NCBI RefSeq assembly: GCF_002018875.1
Contig: NZ_MVOL01000017.1
Span: 1-64,000, forward strand
DNA from: Pseudomonas sp. MF4836
GTDB taxonomy: Bacteria > Pseudomonadota > Gammaproteobacteria > Pseudomonadales > Pseudomonadaceae
Length of the DNA stretch: 64,000 bases
Reading direction: 5' to 3'
Below, one piece after another: positions 8,747-17,700 of this stretch. The notes beneath the pieces are model-generated. The model searched no databases. It was given only the letters and a program-made list of their open reading frames with translations, and was not told the DNA's origin. The translations under genes and the position numbers were made by a program. The stretch's first letter is position 1. Each line of letters starts with the position of its first letter.

Positions 8747-9898
8747 ATGCACGACATTGAACTGACCGAAGAACAAGTGATGATCCGCGACATGGCCCGG
8801 GATTTTGCCCGCGGTGAAATCGCCCCCCACGCCCAGGCCTGGGAAAAAGCCGGCTGGATCGACGACGCCCTGGTGGCGAAGATGGGCGAACTGGGCCTGT
8901 TGGGCATGGTGGTGCCCGAGGAATGGGGTGGCACTTACGTCGACTACGTGGCTTATGCCCTGGCGGTCGAAGAAATCTCCGCTGGCGACGGCGCCACCGG
9001 TGCACTGATGAGCATCCACAACTCGGTGGGCTGCGGGCCGATCCTCAATTACGGCAGCGAAGCGCAAAAACAGACCTGGCTCGCGCAACTGGCCAGCGGC
9101 CAGAGCATTGGCTGCTTTTGCCTGACCGAGCCCCAGGCCGGCTCCGAAGCGCACAACCTGCGCACCCGCGCCGAACTGCGCGACGGCCAGTGGGTGATCA
9201 ACGGTGCCAAGCAGTTCGTCAGCAATGGCAAGCGCGCCAAGCTGGCCATCGTCTTTGCGGTGACCGACCCCGAACTGGGCAAGAAAGGCCTGTCGGCGTT
9301 CCTGGTGCCCACCGACACCCCAGGGTTTATCGTCGACCGCACCGAACACAAAATGGGCATTCGCGCCTCCGACACCTGCGCGGTAACCCTCAACAACTGC
9401 ACCATCCCCGAAGCCAACCTGCTGGGCGAACGGGGCAAGGGCCTGGCCATTGCCCTGTCCAACCTTGAAGGCGGCCGCATCGGCATTGCCGCCCAGGCCC
9501 TGGGCATCGCCCGCGCCGCCTTTGAAGCCGCCCTGGCCTACTCCCGCGACCGGGTGCAGTTCGACAAGCCGATCATCGAGCATCAGAGCATCGCCAATAT
9601 GCTGGCCGACATGCAGACCCGCCTCAACGCGGCGCGCCTGCTGATCCTGCACGCCGCGCGTCTGCGCAGCGCCGGCAAGCCGTGCCTGTCGGAAGCGTCC
9701 CAGGCCAAGTTGTTCGCCTCGGAAATCGCCGAGAAAGTCTGCTCCTCGGCGATGCAGATCCATGGCGGCTACGGGTACCTGGAGGACTATCCGGTGGAGC
9801 GCTACTACCGCGATGCACGGATTACCCAGATCTACGAAGGCTCGAGCGAGATTCAACGCATGCTGATTGCCCGGGAGTTGAAGCACTACCAGTTGTAA
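8747..9898 (+). CDS. Acyl-CoA dehydrogenase, short/branched-chain (isobutyryl-CoA type)
   Basis: A 383-residue FAD acyl-CoA dehydrogenase with three-part fold. The catalytic-Glu region 'QIYEGSSEIQRM' is near the C-terminus, and 'CLTEPQAGSEAHNL' is the FAD/substrate loop. It is coupled to the preceding hydrolase gene. Together they fit valine catabolism: isobutyryl-CoA oxidised to methacrylyl-CoA, with hydrolysis of 3-hydroxyisobutyryl-CoA. The exact chain preference is inferred from the partner. Confidence 0.87.
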   Translation: MHDIELTEEQVMIRDMARDFARGEIAPHAQAWEKAGWIDDALVAKMGELGLLGMVVPEEWGGTYVDYVAYALAVEEISAGDGATGALMSIHNSVGCGPILNYGSEAQKQTWLAQLASGQSIGCFCLTEPQAGSEAHNLRTRAELRDGQWVINGAKQFVSNGKRAKLAIVFAVTDPELGKKGLSAFLVPTDTPGFIVDRTEHKMGIRASDTCAVTLNNCTIPEANLLGERGKGLAIALSNLEGGRIGIAAQALGIARAAFEAALAYSRDRVQFDKPIIEHQSIANMLADMQTRLNAARLLILHAARLRSAGKPCLSEASQAKLFASEIAEKVCSSAMQIHGGYGYLEDYPVERYYRDARITQIYEGSSEIQRMLIARELKHYQL

Positions 9899-9915
9899 TC
9901 AGTACTCCTTGATGC

Positions 9916-9945
9916 AAAAAAATCGCAGCCATGGCTGCGATTTTT
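9916..9945 (+). terminator. Rho-independent terminator (bidirectional)
   Basis: AATCGCAGCC-AT-GGCTGCGATT with five A before and five T after, 18 bases past the acyl-CoA dehydrogenase stop. A textbook terminator, symmetric enough to serve both strands. Confidence 0.9.
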
Positions 9946-10074
9946 CATGGTGACTGGCCTCCATCCAGCGCTCAAAGCGCCTTCAGTCAAGCGTCCACGG
10001 GCCAGGTGCCACGGCCTGACACGGTCAGCGTCATTGGCGCGACGGCGGTTACCTGTCTGCTTGACGGGTCGATA

Positions 10075-10981
10075 TCACGCTGAGGTCTTGCGTGAGCGTG
10101 AAGTGGCAATGACAGCCCCCGTGATGATCAACACCGCGGGGATTATCAGGATCGGTTTGGCGTCGCTTTGTCCCACGGCAATCAGCAGCAGCGTGGAGAA
10201 CAATGGCGCCAGGTAAGACAAGGCCCCCAGCATCGCCAGGTTGCCGTGCTTGGTGGCGTGATCCCAGGCAAAAAAAGCCAGGCCCACCGGGCCCAGCCCC
10301 AGGGCGATAATCGCCGCCCATTGGGCCGCTTCAGCGCTTGACCGTGGTTTCGAAAGCCAGGTGGCAGAGCAACCCGGCGACCGCTACCAAGCCGCAGACA
10401 CCACCGATGATGCTGCTCGGGACATCGCTGAAACGTCGGTTGACGACCGAATAAATCGACCAGACCCAGGCGCAGGCAAAGGCAGCGGCATAGCCGATGA
10501 CCGGCACCGCCACGCTTTCACTGTGGGCGCGCTGTTGCATGATGAAGGCTGTTCCCCCGAGACCGAGCAAGGCGCCCAGCAGTTGGCGCTTACTCAGGGA
10601 CTCGCCGCTTGAAAAGCTCGACAGCAGCACGATCAGAAGCGGCCACAGGTAGGCGATAAGGCTCGCTTCAGCAGCGGGCGCGACCTTCAGGGCAAAGAAA
10701 TACAAGGCGTGGTAGACGAAAATCCCGGCGAACCCGGTTGCCCACACATACCAGGGCTGGCGCCAACTGCTGAACCCGCCCGTGCCGCGCAGGCCGAGCG
10801 TACACAGGCTGGCCAGGAAGGCGACAGCGAAGCTCGATGCCAGCAACTGAAACGGCGGGATACCTGCGGTCAAGGTGGTCAGCAGCGCCAGGCACGCCCA
10901 TAGAAACACTGCAATCACCCCAATCAACGTGGCGCCTGCGGCACCCTTGACGATGGTGATGGAAGGATTGGAAGTGTTCAT
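10075..10981 (-). pseudogene. EamA/DMT-family exporter (YddG-like), frameshifted
   Basis: The N-terminal 216 residues (ATG at 10979-10981, hydrophobic helices 'GVIAVFLWACLALLTTLTAG' onward) run to TGA 10331-10333. The remaining family sequence ('EAAQWAAIIALGLGPVGLAF', 'LAMLGALSYLAPLFSTLLLI') continues in the +1-shifted frame to the stop at 10075. Joined, they give a normal ten-helix EamA aromatic/amino-acid exporter of about 300 residues. A one-base change near 10331-10336 explains the break. It is either a recent frameshift mutation or a sequencing error. Substrate is unknown; the closest recognisable type is the YddG/RhtA class. Confidence 0.8.
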
Positions 10982-11082
10982 GCAAGCCCCGTCTGCGGAT
11001 GATCCTCATCAGGGGACAATAGAAAGGTTGCAGGGCTTCGTATTGATAGAGGCTGCCGAAAATTTGTTCGGGGCTGCCGTTT

Positions 11083-11859
11083 TCAGTGCTCGCGCGCTTG
11101 TTTACGCACCGAGGCGGGGGTCAGGTTGCGGGCTTTTTTCAGGGCGTGGGTCAGCGCACTCTGGTCGGCATAACCCGCACGATGGGCAATCTCAATGATC
11201 GATAACGAGGTCTGGCGCAGCAGGTCGATGGCCAGGTTCAGGCGCAGCATCGCGATATGGGCAAACGGGGTTGTTTTCAGGTGCTGGCCGAACAGGACAT
11301 AGAGGCGCCGTTCGCTGGTGCCTGCATTTCGGGCGATATCACGCACCGTCATGGGGGTGCTCAGATGCCGCTCAATATAGGCCTGCGCCCTGGCGAGGAT
11401 GAATTGCCCGGGATGGTTCGGAGCAACATCGGGCTGCAACAAGGAGCACAGCAGCAATCGGCTCCATGGCTCGACCATCCCAGGCGAACTGATTAACCCT
11501 GCCCCGTTGCTGCTCGCGTAATCCAGCAGATGCCGGATATCGGGCCTGACTGCAAAAAAGCGTTTGTCGCTCAGTGGCTCAAGTAATGGCGCAGCGCTTT
11601 TCGGCCCTTGAGCCCCCTGGGTCAGCACGTCCAGTACCAGGAAGCTATTGCAGCGGTTGGCCAGGAAGGTATGGCGGGCGCCCGCGGCGATTACCACCCC
11701 CTGGCTCCCATCGACTTTGCCACCTCGTCCATCGACCTCAATGTCCATCGAACCGGACTGGGGCAGGACGATTTGATGAAAGTCGTGTTCGTGAAGCTCC
11801 ACCTGACCGGAATAGGAGCGCACGGCCAAAGAGAACGATTGGGGGGCGGTAGCGCTCAT
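11083..11859 (-). CDS. AraC-family transcriptional regulator
   Basis: 258 residues from the ATG at 11857-11859, preceded by GGAGAG. An N-terminal cupin-like sensing domain ('HEHDFHQIVLPQSGSMDIEV') is followed by a C-terminal double HTH ('MTVRDIARNAGTSERRLYVLF' region and 'IIEIAHRAGYADQSALTHAL'). It lies just upstream of the frameshifted EamA gene on the same strand and may have regulated that exporter. Confidence 0.88.
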   Translation of the reverse strand: MSATAPQSFSLAVRSYSGQVELHEHDFHQIVLPQSGSMDIEVDGRGGKVDGSQGVVIAAGARHTFLANRCNSFLVLDVLTQGAQGPKSAAPLLEPLSDKRFFAVRPDIRHLLDYASSNGAGLISSPGMVEPWSRLLLCSLLQPDVAPNHPGQFILARAQAYIERHLSTPMTVRDIARNAGTSERRLYVLFGQHLKTTPFAHIAMLRLNLAIDLLRQTSLSIIEIAHRAGYADQSALTHALKKARNLTPASVRKQAREH

Positions 11860-11922
11860 CAATGACTCTCCTCGTATTCGCACCTGAAGGTCTTCAGCAC
11901 TGCCCACCGCCTAGCCACAAAC

Positions 11923-11958
11923 GCTCAAGTCCGGGGCTGGCCTGTCCCCGGCTTGAGC
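11923..11958 (-). terminator. Hairpin at the end of the isoleucine-type operon
   Basis: GCTCAAG-T-CCGGGG-9 nt-CCCCGG-C-TTGAGC inverted repeat, 12 bases past the enoyl-CoA hydratase stop. On the minus strand it is followed by GTTTGTGG, a weak T tract. Confidence 0.6.
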
Positions 11959-11970
11959 GGTGACGCGAGG

Positions 11971-12744
11971 TTACTGGTCCTTGAACTCAGGCGTGCGCTT
12001 GGCAATAAACGCCGCCATGCCTTCCTTCTGGTCCTGGGTGGCGAACGCCGCGTGGAATACCCGGCGCTCGAAGCGTACTCCTTCGGAGAGGCTGACTTCA
12101 AAGGCGCGGTTGACGCTTTCCTTGATCATCATGCTGATCGGCACTGACTTGCCGGCGATCAGGGTGGCGACTTTCAGGGCTTCATCCAGCAGTTCATCAG
12201 CAGGCACGATGCGCGCGACGATGCCGCAACGTTCGGCTTCCACGGCGTCGATAAAGCGTCCGGTCAGGCACATTTCCATGGCCTTGGCCTTGCCCACGGC
12301 GCGGGTCAGGCGCTGGGTGCCGCCCATGCCCGGCAGCACGCCGAGGTTGATTTCCGGCTGGCCGAACTTAGCGTTGTCGCCGGCCAGGATGAAGTCGCAC
12401 ATCAGCGCCAGTTCACAGCCACCGCCCAGGGCGAACCCGTTGACCGCGGCGATGATCGGCTTGCGCCGGTTGGCCACGCGGTCGCTGTCGCTGAACAGGT
12501 CGTCGAGGTAGATCTGCGGGTAGCTCAGCTCGGCCATTTCCTTGATGTCGGCGCCGGCGGCAAAGGCTTTTTTCGAGCCGGTGAGCACGATGCAGCCGAT
12601 TTCCGGGTTGGCCTCCAGGCTGTCCAGGGCCTGGTTCAGTTCGCTGACGATCTGCGCGTTGAGCGCGTTCAGCGCCTGCGGACGGTTGAGAGTGATCAGG
12701 CCGACGCGGCCCTGGACGTCCAGCAGAATCGTTTCGTAACTCAT
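11971..12744 (-). CDS. Enoyl-CoA hydratase (crotonase family)
   Basis: 257 residues from the ATG at 12742-12744. Both hydratase glutamates are in place: 'GGGCELALMCD' and 'FGQPEINLG'. It is the last gene of a five-gene minus-strand operon with acyl-CoA synthetase, SDR, thiolase and acyl-CoA dehydrogenase. In isoleucine breakdown it would hydrate tiglyl-CoA to 2-methyl-3-hydroxybutyryl-CoA. As I recall, the gene order matches P. putida PP_2213-PP_2217. Confidence 0.9.
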   Translation of the reverse strand: MSYETILLDVQGRVGLITLNRPQALNALNAQIVSELNQALDSLEANPEIGCIVLTGSKKAFAAGADIKEMAELSYPQIYLDDLFSDSDRVANRRKPIIAAVNGFALGGGCELALMCDFILAGDNAKFGQPEINLGVLPGMGGTQRLTRAVGKAKAMEMCLTGRFIDAVEAERCGIVARIVPADELLDEALKVATLIAGKSVPISMMIKESVNRAFEVSLSEGVRFERRVFHAAFATQDQKEGMAAFIAKRTPEFKDQ

Positions 12745-12758
12745 GAAGCAGCTCCTTC

Positions 12759-13886
12759 TCAAAGATTGCGCGAAATGACCATGCGCTGAATATCACTGGT
12801 GCCTTCGTAGATCTGGCAAACCCGCACGTCGCGGTAGATGCGCTCCAGCGGAAAGTCGCTCAGGTAACCGTAACCGCCCAGGGTTTGCAATGCCGAGGAG
12901 CAGACTTTCTCGGCCATTTCAGACGCGAACAGCTTGGCCATCGAAGCCTCGACCAGGGCCGGCTTGCCGCTGTCGCGCAGGGCGGCGGCGTAATGCACCA
13001 TCTGCCGCGCGACGGCGATCTGGGTGGCCATGTCCGCCAGGCGGAAAGCCACCGCCTGGTGCTCGATGATCGGGTTGCCGAAGCTGTCCCGTTCCCGGGC
13101 GTAATCCCGGGCCGCCTCGAAGGCGGCGCGGGCCATGCCCACCGATTGCGAGGCAATGCCCACGCGCCCGCCTTCGAGGTTGGCCAGGGCGATGCGATAA
13201 CCCTCGCCCTCCTCGCCCAGGCGGTTGGCCACTGGCACCTGCACGTCTTCAAACAGAATCTGGCAGGTGTCGGAGGCATGCTGGCCGAGTTTGTCCTCGA
13301 CCCGCGCCACCTTATAGCCCGGCGAGTTGGTGGGCACGATAAAGGCACTGATCCCGCGCTTGCCCGCCGTCGGATCGGTGACCGCGAACACAATCACCAC
13401 CCCGGCGTTCTGCCCGGACGTGATGAACTGCTTGCAGCCGTTGAGCACGTAGTGATCGCCCTCCAGCCGGGCCCGGGTTTTCAGGCTGCTGGCATCGGAG
13501 CCGGCCTGGGGTTCGGTAAGGGCGAAGGCGCCGAGCATGGCCCCGCTGGCCAGGGGCTTGAGAAAACGCTCCTTCTGCTCATCGTTGCCAAACTTGAGGA
13601 TCGGCACGCAACCCACCGAGTTGTGCACGCTCATGATGGTCGAGCAGGCACCGTCGCCGGCAGCGATTTCTTCCAGGGCCATGGCATAGGCCAGGTAGCC
13701 GGTGTCGCAACCGCCCCACTGCTCGGGCACCAGCATGCCGAAAAAGCCCAGCTCGGCCATCTCGCCGATGGCCTCCTTGGGGAAACGGTGTTCGCGATCC
13801 CACTCGGCGGCGAACGGTTTCAGCCGTTCCTGGGCAAATTGCCGGGCCGCTTCGCTGATCTGCAGTTGTTCGTCATTGGGCAACAT
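12759..13886 (-). CDS. Acyl-CoA dehydrogenase (2-methylbutyryl-CoA type)
   Basis: A 375-residue FAD acyl-CoA dehydrogenase; catalytic-Glu motif 'QIYEGTSDIQRM', 'ALTEPQAGSDASSL' loop, and C-terminus 'ISRNL'. It lies 9 bases after the thiolase gene and 14 bases before the hydratase gene. Context gives the role: oxidation of 2-methylbutyryl-CoA to tiglyl-CoA in isoleucine catabolism. Confidence 0.9.
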   Translation of the reverse strand: MLPNDEQLQISEAARQFAQERLKPFAAEWDREHRFPKEAIGEMAELGFFGMLVPEQWGGCDTGYLAYAMALEEIAAGDGACSTIMSVHNSVGCVPILKFGNDEQKERFLKPLASGAMLGAFALTEPQAGSDASSLKTRARLEGDHYVLNGCKQFITSGQNAGVVIVFAVTDPTAGKRGISAFIVPTNSPGYKVARVEDKLGQHASDTCQILFEDVQVPVANRLGEEGEGYRIALANLEGGRVGIASQSVGMARAAFEAARDYARERDSFGNPIIEHQAVAFRLADMATQIAVARQMVHYAAALRDSGKPALVEASMAKLFASEMAEKVCSSALQTLGGYGYLSDFPLERIYRDVRVCQIYEGTSDIQRMVISRNL

Positions 13887-13895
13887 GGCACTTCC

Positions 13896-15089
13896 TCAAT
13901 ACAGGCATTCAACGGCCATGGCCGTGGCCTCACCGCCGCCGATGCAGATGGCCGCCACCCCGTGCTTCAGGTTTTTCTGGCGCAGGGCCGACAGCAGGGT
14001 CACCAGGATCCGCGCACCCGAGGCACCGATCGGGTGGCCCAGGGCGCAGGCGCCGCCGTGCACGTTGACCTTGTCGTGGGGGATTTCCAGCTTGCTCATG
14101 GTGACCAGGCTGACCACGGCAAAGGCTTCGTTGATTTCAAACAGGTCGACCTGATCCAGGGACCAGCCGGTTTTCTGCATCAGTTTCTTGATCGCACCCA
14201 CCGGGGCTACCGGGAACAGCCCCGGGGTGTCGGCAAATGCCGCGTGGCCGTGAATCACCGCCAACGGCTTGAGCCCGAGTTTCTGCGCCTGGGAGCGACG
14301 CATCAGCAGCAGGGCCGCCGCGCCGTCGGAGATAGAACTGGAGTTGGCGGCGGTAACCGTGCCCCCGTCGCGGAACGCCGGTTTCAGCGAGGCGATCTTG
14401 TCCAGCTTGGCCTTGGGCGGCTGTTCGTCGTTGCTGATCAGCACCTGCTCTTTGCCGACGGTGACGTTCAGCGGCACGATCTCGGCCTTGAAGCTGCCAT
14501 CCTGGATCGCCTGTTGCGCGCGGGTGGTGGAGGCAATGGCGAAGGCGTCCTGGGCTTCACGGCTGAAGCCGTGCTCCTGGGCGCAGTCCTCGGCAAAGGT
14601 GCCCATCAGCCGGCCCTTGTCGTAGGCGTCCTCCAGGCCATCGAGGAACATATGGTCGATGACCCGGCCGTGGCCCATGCGGTAGCCGCTGCGGGCGCGG
14701 TCCAGCAGGTACGGCGCGTTGGACATGCTTTCCATGCCCCCGGCCACCACCACCTCGGCGCTGCCGGCCACGAGCATGTCGTGGGCCAGGATCGCGGCCT
14801 CCATGCCCGAACCGCACATTTTGTTCAGGGTGGTGCAGCGCGTGGCTTTATCCAGCCCCGCGCCCAGGGCAGCCTGGCGCGCCGGAGCCTGGCCGAGGCC
14901 GGCCGGCAGCACGCAGCCGAACAGCACTTCGTCGACCGTGTCGCTGGCCACGCCGGCGCGTTCCACGGCTGCACGGATGGCCGCGGCGCCCAGTTGCGGA
15001 GCTGTCAGGCCCTTGAGTTCACCTTGAAAGCCGCCCATGGGGGTGCGGACGGCGCTGACGATAACAATGGGATCCTGGGAGGTATTCAT
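13896..15089 (-). CDS. Acetyl-CoA acetyltransferase (thiolase II)
   Basis: 397 residues, complete thiolase. The nucleophilic Cys is in 'LNKMCGSGMEAAI', the His in 'GGACALGHPIGASGAR' and the second catalytic Cys in 'ICIGGGEATAMA'. In this operon it would cleave 2-methylacetoacetyl-CoA to acetyl-CoA and propionyl-CoA. Confidence 0.92.
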   Translation of the reverse strand: MNTSQDPIVIVSAVRTPMGGFQGELKGLTAPQLGAAAIRAAVERAGVASDTVDEVLFGCVLPAGLGQAPARQAALGAGLDKATRCTTLNKMCGSGMEAAILAHDMLVAGSAEVVVAGGMESMSNAPYLLDRARSGYRMGHGRVIDHMFLDGLEDAYDKGRLMGTFAEDCAQEHGFSREAQDAFAIASTTRAQQAIQDGSFKAEIVPLNVTVGKEQVLISNDEQPPKAKLDKIASLKPAFRDGGTVTAANSSSISDGAAALLLMRRSQAQKLGLKPLAVIHGHAAFADTPGLFPVAPVGAIKKLMQKTGWSLDQVDLFEINEAFAVVSLVTMSKLEIPHDKVNVHGGACALGHPIGASGARILVTLLSALRQKNLKHGVAAICIGGGEATAMAVECLY

Positions 15090-15104
15090 GGGGCAATCTC
15101 CTGC

Positions 15105-15869
15105 TTATTTGGCGGCCATGCGCAAGGCACCGTCGAGACGGATCACCTCGCCGTTGAGCATGCTGTTTTCAATGATATGCCGGGCCAGCGCCGCGTATTC
15201 CGCGGGTTTGCCCAGGCGTGGCGGGAATGGCACGCCCGCCGCCAGGCCGGCGCGCACTTCATCGCTCATGCCGGCCATCATCGGGGTTTCAAAAATACCC
15301 GGGGCGATGGTCATCACCCGGATGCCAAAGCGCGCCAACTCACGGGCGGCAGGCAGGGTCAGGCTGGCGATCGCGCCCTTGGACGCCGCGTAGGCCGCCT
15401 GGCCGATCTGGCCGTCGAAGGCGGCGGCCGAGGCGGTGTTGATGATCACTCCACGCTCGCCATCGGCATTGGCTTCGCTTTCTGCGATGGCGGCAGCGGC
15501 CAGGCGCAGCAGGTTGAAGCTGCCGATCAGGTTGACGTTGATCACTTGGCTGAAGCTGGCCAGGGCGTGGGGCCCGTGTTTGCCGAGGATCTTCTCGCCG
15601 CGCACGATGCCGGCGCAGTTGATCAGGCCGTGCAGCGCGCCAAAGGCTTTGACGGTCGCCTGCACCGCCGCTTCGGCAGCGGCTTCCTGGCTGATGTCGG
15701 CCACCACGCTGTGGCAGCCGAGCTTCTGCGCCTGGGCCGTCACCGCCTCGGCATTGAGGTCCACCAGCATCACCTTGGCACCCGCGGCCACCAGCATCTC
15801 GGCGCTGGCGGCGCCAAGGCCGGAAGCACCGCCACTGACGAGAAAAACCTTGTTTTCGATCTGCATCAT
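15105..15869 (-). CDS. SDR 3-hydroxyacyl-CoA dehydrogenase (HSD10-like)
   Basis: 254 residues, short-chain dehydrogenase. The NAD-binding motif is 'VSGGASGLGAASA', the catalytic Ser lies in 'NTASAAAF' and the Tyr-Lys pair in 'YAASKGA'. Closest in type to 2-methyl-3-hydroxybutyryl-CoA dehydrogenase (HSD17B10), the NAD step of isoleucine breakdown. Two adjacent ATG codons occur (15867-15869 and 15864-15866) behind AAGGAAAT; the second has the better spacing, so the true start may be one codon later. Confidence 0.9.
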   Translation of the reverse strand: MMQIENKVFLVSGGASGLGAASAEMLVAAGAKVMLVDLNAEAVTAQAQKLGCHSVVADISQEAAAEAAVQATVKAFGALHGLINCAGIVRGEKILGKHGPHALASFSQVINVNLIGSFNLLRLAAAAIAESEANADGERGVIINTASAAAFDGQIGQAAYAASKGAIASLTLPAARELARFGIRVMTIAPGIFETPMMAGMSDEVRAGLAAGVPFPPRLGKPAEYAALARHIIENSMLNGEVIRLDGALRMAAK

Positions 15870-15882
15870 TATTTCCTTGGGT

Positions 15883-17547
15883 TCAAGCTTGAGCGTTGTG
15901 CGCCGCGGCCTCTTGAGCCTTGGCGATCTCCTGGTTGCGCAAGATAAAGCGCTGCAATTTGCCGCTTGGGGTTTTCGGCAACTCGCTGACAAATTCGATT
16001 TCACGGGGGTACGAGTGCGCGGCCAGGCGCTTGCGCACATGCTGGCGCAGTTCTTCGGCCAGCTCCGGCGCTGCCCGGTACTGATTGCTGAGCACGACAA
16101 AGGCCTTGACCAGTTCGGTACGCTCCGGGTCCGGCTTGCCCACCACTGCGGCTTCGACCACCGCCGGGTGCTCGATCAGCGCGCTTTCGACGTCGAACGG
16201 GCCGACCCGATAACCGGAAGTGGTGATCACGTCATCACTGCGCCCGACAAAGCTGATGCTGCCGTCCGGGTTGAGCTCGACGGTGTCGCCGCTCAAGTAA
16301 TAATTGCCGACAAAAGCCTTGGTCGGCGCGCCCTGGTAGCCGGCGAACCAGCACATCGGCGACTGCGTGCGGTCGACGGCGAGAATCCCCGGCTGGCCGA
16401 CGCCCAGCTCCTGGTAATCGTCGTCCAGCACCACGATCCGGTGCCCCGGCGAAGCGAAGCCGGCAGCGCCGACATGCACCGGGTGGTCCAGGCCGTGGTG
16501 GTTGCACAGCACCATACCCAGCTCGGTCTGGCCGTAATGGTCGTGGATCACCACCCCCAGGTTGTCCGCAAACCAGCGGATCACTTCCGGGTTCAGCGGC
16601 TCGCCGGCGCTGCTGACAATGCGCAGCTGGCCCTTGATCGAACGGGCAAAGTCGTCGCCGCCGGCAATCAGCAGGCGGTAAGCCGTGGGTGAACCGGTGA
16701 GGTTGCTGATGCCGTACTTGTTGATCACCCGGCAAGTGCTTTCGAGGGTGAACGGGCCATCGTAGAAGGTGATCGGGTGGCCCAGGCCCAGAGGCCCGGT
16801 GACGCCGAAATAGATGCCATAGGCCCAGCCCGGGTCGGCGACGTTCCAGAAAGCGTCCTCAGGGCGCAGGTCCACCGCGTCACGGGTGTAGTTCTGGAAC
16901 GCGACGATGGCCTTGAGCGGTACTTCCAGGGCTTTCGACGGACCGGTGGTGCCCGAGGTGAACATCAGCAGGAACGGGTCCTCGCCGGTCATCATGACGG
17001 GCTCATGCCGGGCCGGGTAATTGGCCAGTTCGGCCCAGAAACTGAAATCGCCGCGCACGATGCCCTGGCCCTTGGCCCCGCCAACGGTGGCGATGGTCGG
17101 GCAGCCCGCCACTTCCCCAAGCTTGGGCCGATTGACCGCATCGGTCACCACCAGGGCGGCGCCGGAGCTGCTCAGGCGATGCTCGATGGCCTTGGGGCCG
17201 AAGGCGGTAAACAGCGGTTGATAGACCGCGCCGATACGCCAGGTGGCGAGCACGGTAATCAGCAGCTCGACGTTGCGTGGCAACAGGCCGGCGACCTTGT
17301 CGCCCTTACCCACCCCCTGGGCCACGAGAAAGTTGGCGAAACGCGCGGCCTTGTCTTGCAGTTCGCTGAAGGTGTAGGTCGCGCTGCTGCCGTCGCGGCC
17401 TTCCCAGAACAGAGCGATGCGGCCCGGCAAGGCATGCCGGTCACAACATTCGATACAGGCATTGAGTGCCGACAGGTTGCCCGCCAGGGCAGCGTCGACG
17501 GTGTGCTGGTAGTTGAACTGTGTTGTGGCAGACAAGTAATCGCGCAT
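15883..17547 (-). CDS. Acyl-CoA synthetase (AMP-binding family)
   Basis: A 554-residue adenylate-forming enzyme. It has the P-loop 'FTSGTTGPSKALEVPL', 'GQTELGM', 'YLSGD', hinge region 'SGYRVGPFDVESAL' and the C-terminal catalytic Lys in 'PKTPSGKLQRF'. It activates a short or branched carboxylic acid with ATP and CoA. As first gene of the operon it probably feeds in 2-methylbutyrate or a related acid; the substrate is inferred from context. Confidence 0.9.
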   Translation of the reverse strand: MRDYLSATTQFNYQHTVDAALAGNLSALNACIECCDRHALPGRIALFWEGRDGSSATYTFSELQDKAARFANFLVAQGVGKGDKVAGLLPRNVELLITVLATWRIGAVYQPLFTAFGPKAIEHRLSSSGAALVVTDAVNRPKLGEVAGCPTIATVGGAKGQGIVRGDFSFWAELANYPARHEPVMMTGEDPFLLMFTSGTTGPSKALEVPLKAIVAFQNYTRDAVDLRPEDAFWNVADPGWAYGIYFGVTGPLGLGHPITFYDGPFTLESTCRVINKYGISNLTGSPTAYRLLIAGGDDFARSIKGQLRIVSSAGEPLNPEVIRWFADNLGVVIHDHYGQTELGMVLCNHHGLDHPVHVGAAGFASPGHRIVVLDDDYQELGVGQPGILAVDRTQSPMCWFAGYQGAPTKAFVGNYYLSGDTVELNPDGSISFVGRSDDVITTSGYRVGPFDVESALIEHPAVVEAAVVGKPDPERTELVKAFVVLSNQYRAAPELAEELRQHVRKRLAAHSYPREIEFVSELPKTPSGKLQRFILRNQEIAKAQEAAAHNAQA

Positions 17548-17700
17548 CGCCAGAATCCCTCGCTGTTCTTATTAGGATGGGAACACCATAAAAGCGAGGA
17601 AATACTGGCGCTGCAGGCCTGCTGCGGCAATGGTCAAAGCCATCAAGTTGTGTGACTGGTTTGGCCAAGGCGCCGACCCTGGCGGCGCCCGGGGCACGGC

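Noticed and set aside
7652..9886. Long open frame on the minus strand opposite the crotonase and acyl-CoA dehydrogenase genes
   Set aside because: Antisense shadow; the plus-strand proteins carry intact catalytic motifs.
12885..15947. A frame of about 1020 codons open on the plus strand opposite the dehydrogenase, thiolase and SDR genes
   Set aside because: It is the antisense shadow of three well-conserved genes. Its translation is His/Gln/Gly-rich with no domain, as expected from GC-rich codon bias.
17669..17689. GGCGCC-9 nt-GGCGCC as terminator of the acyl-CoA synthetase or transporter operon
   Set aside because: The arms are each self-palindromic, no T tract follows on either strand, and it lies upstream rather than downstream of the synthetase.
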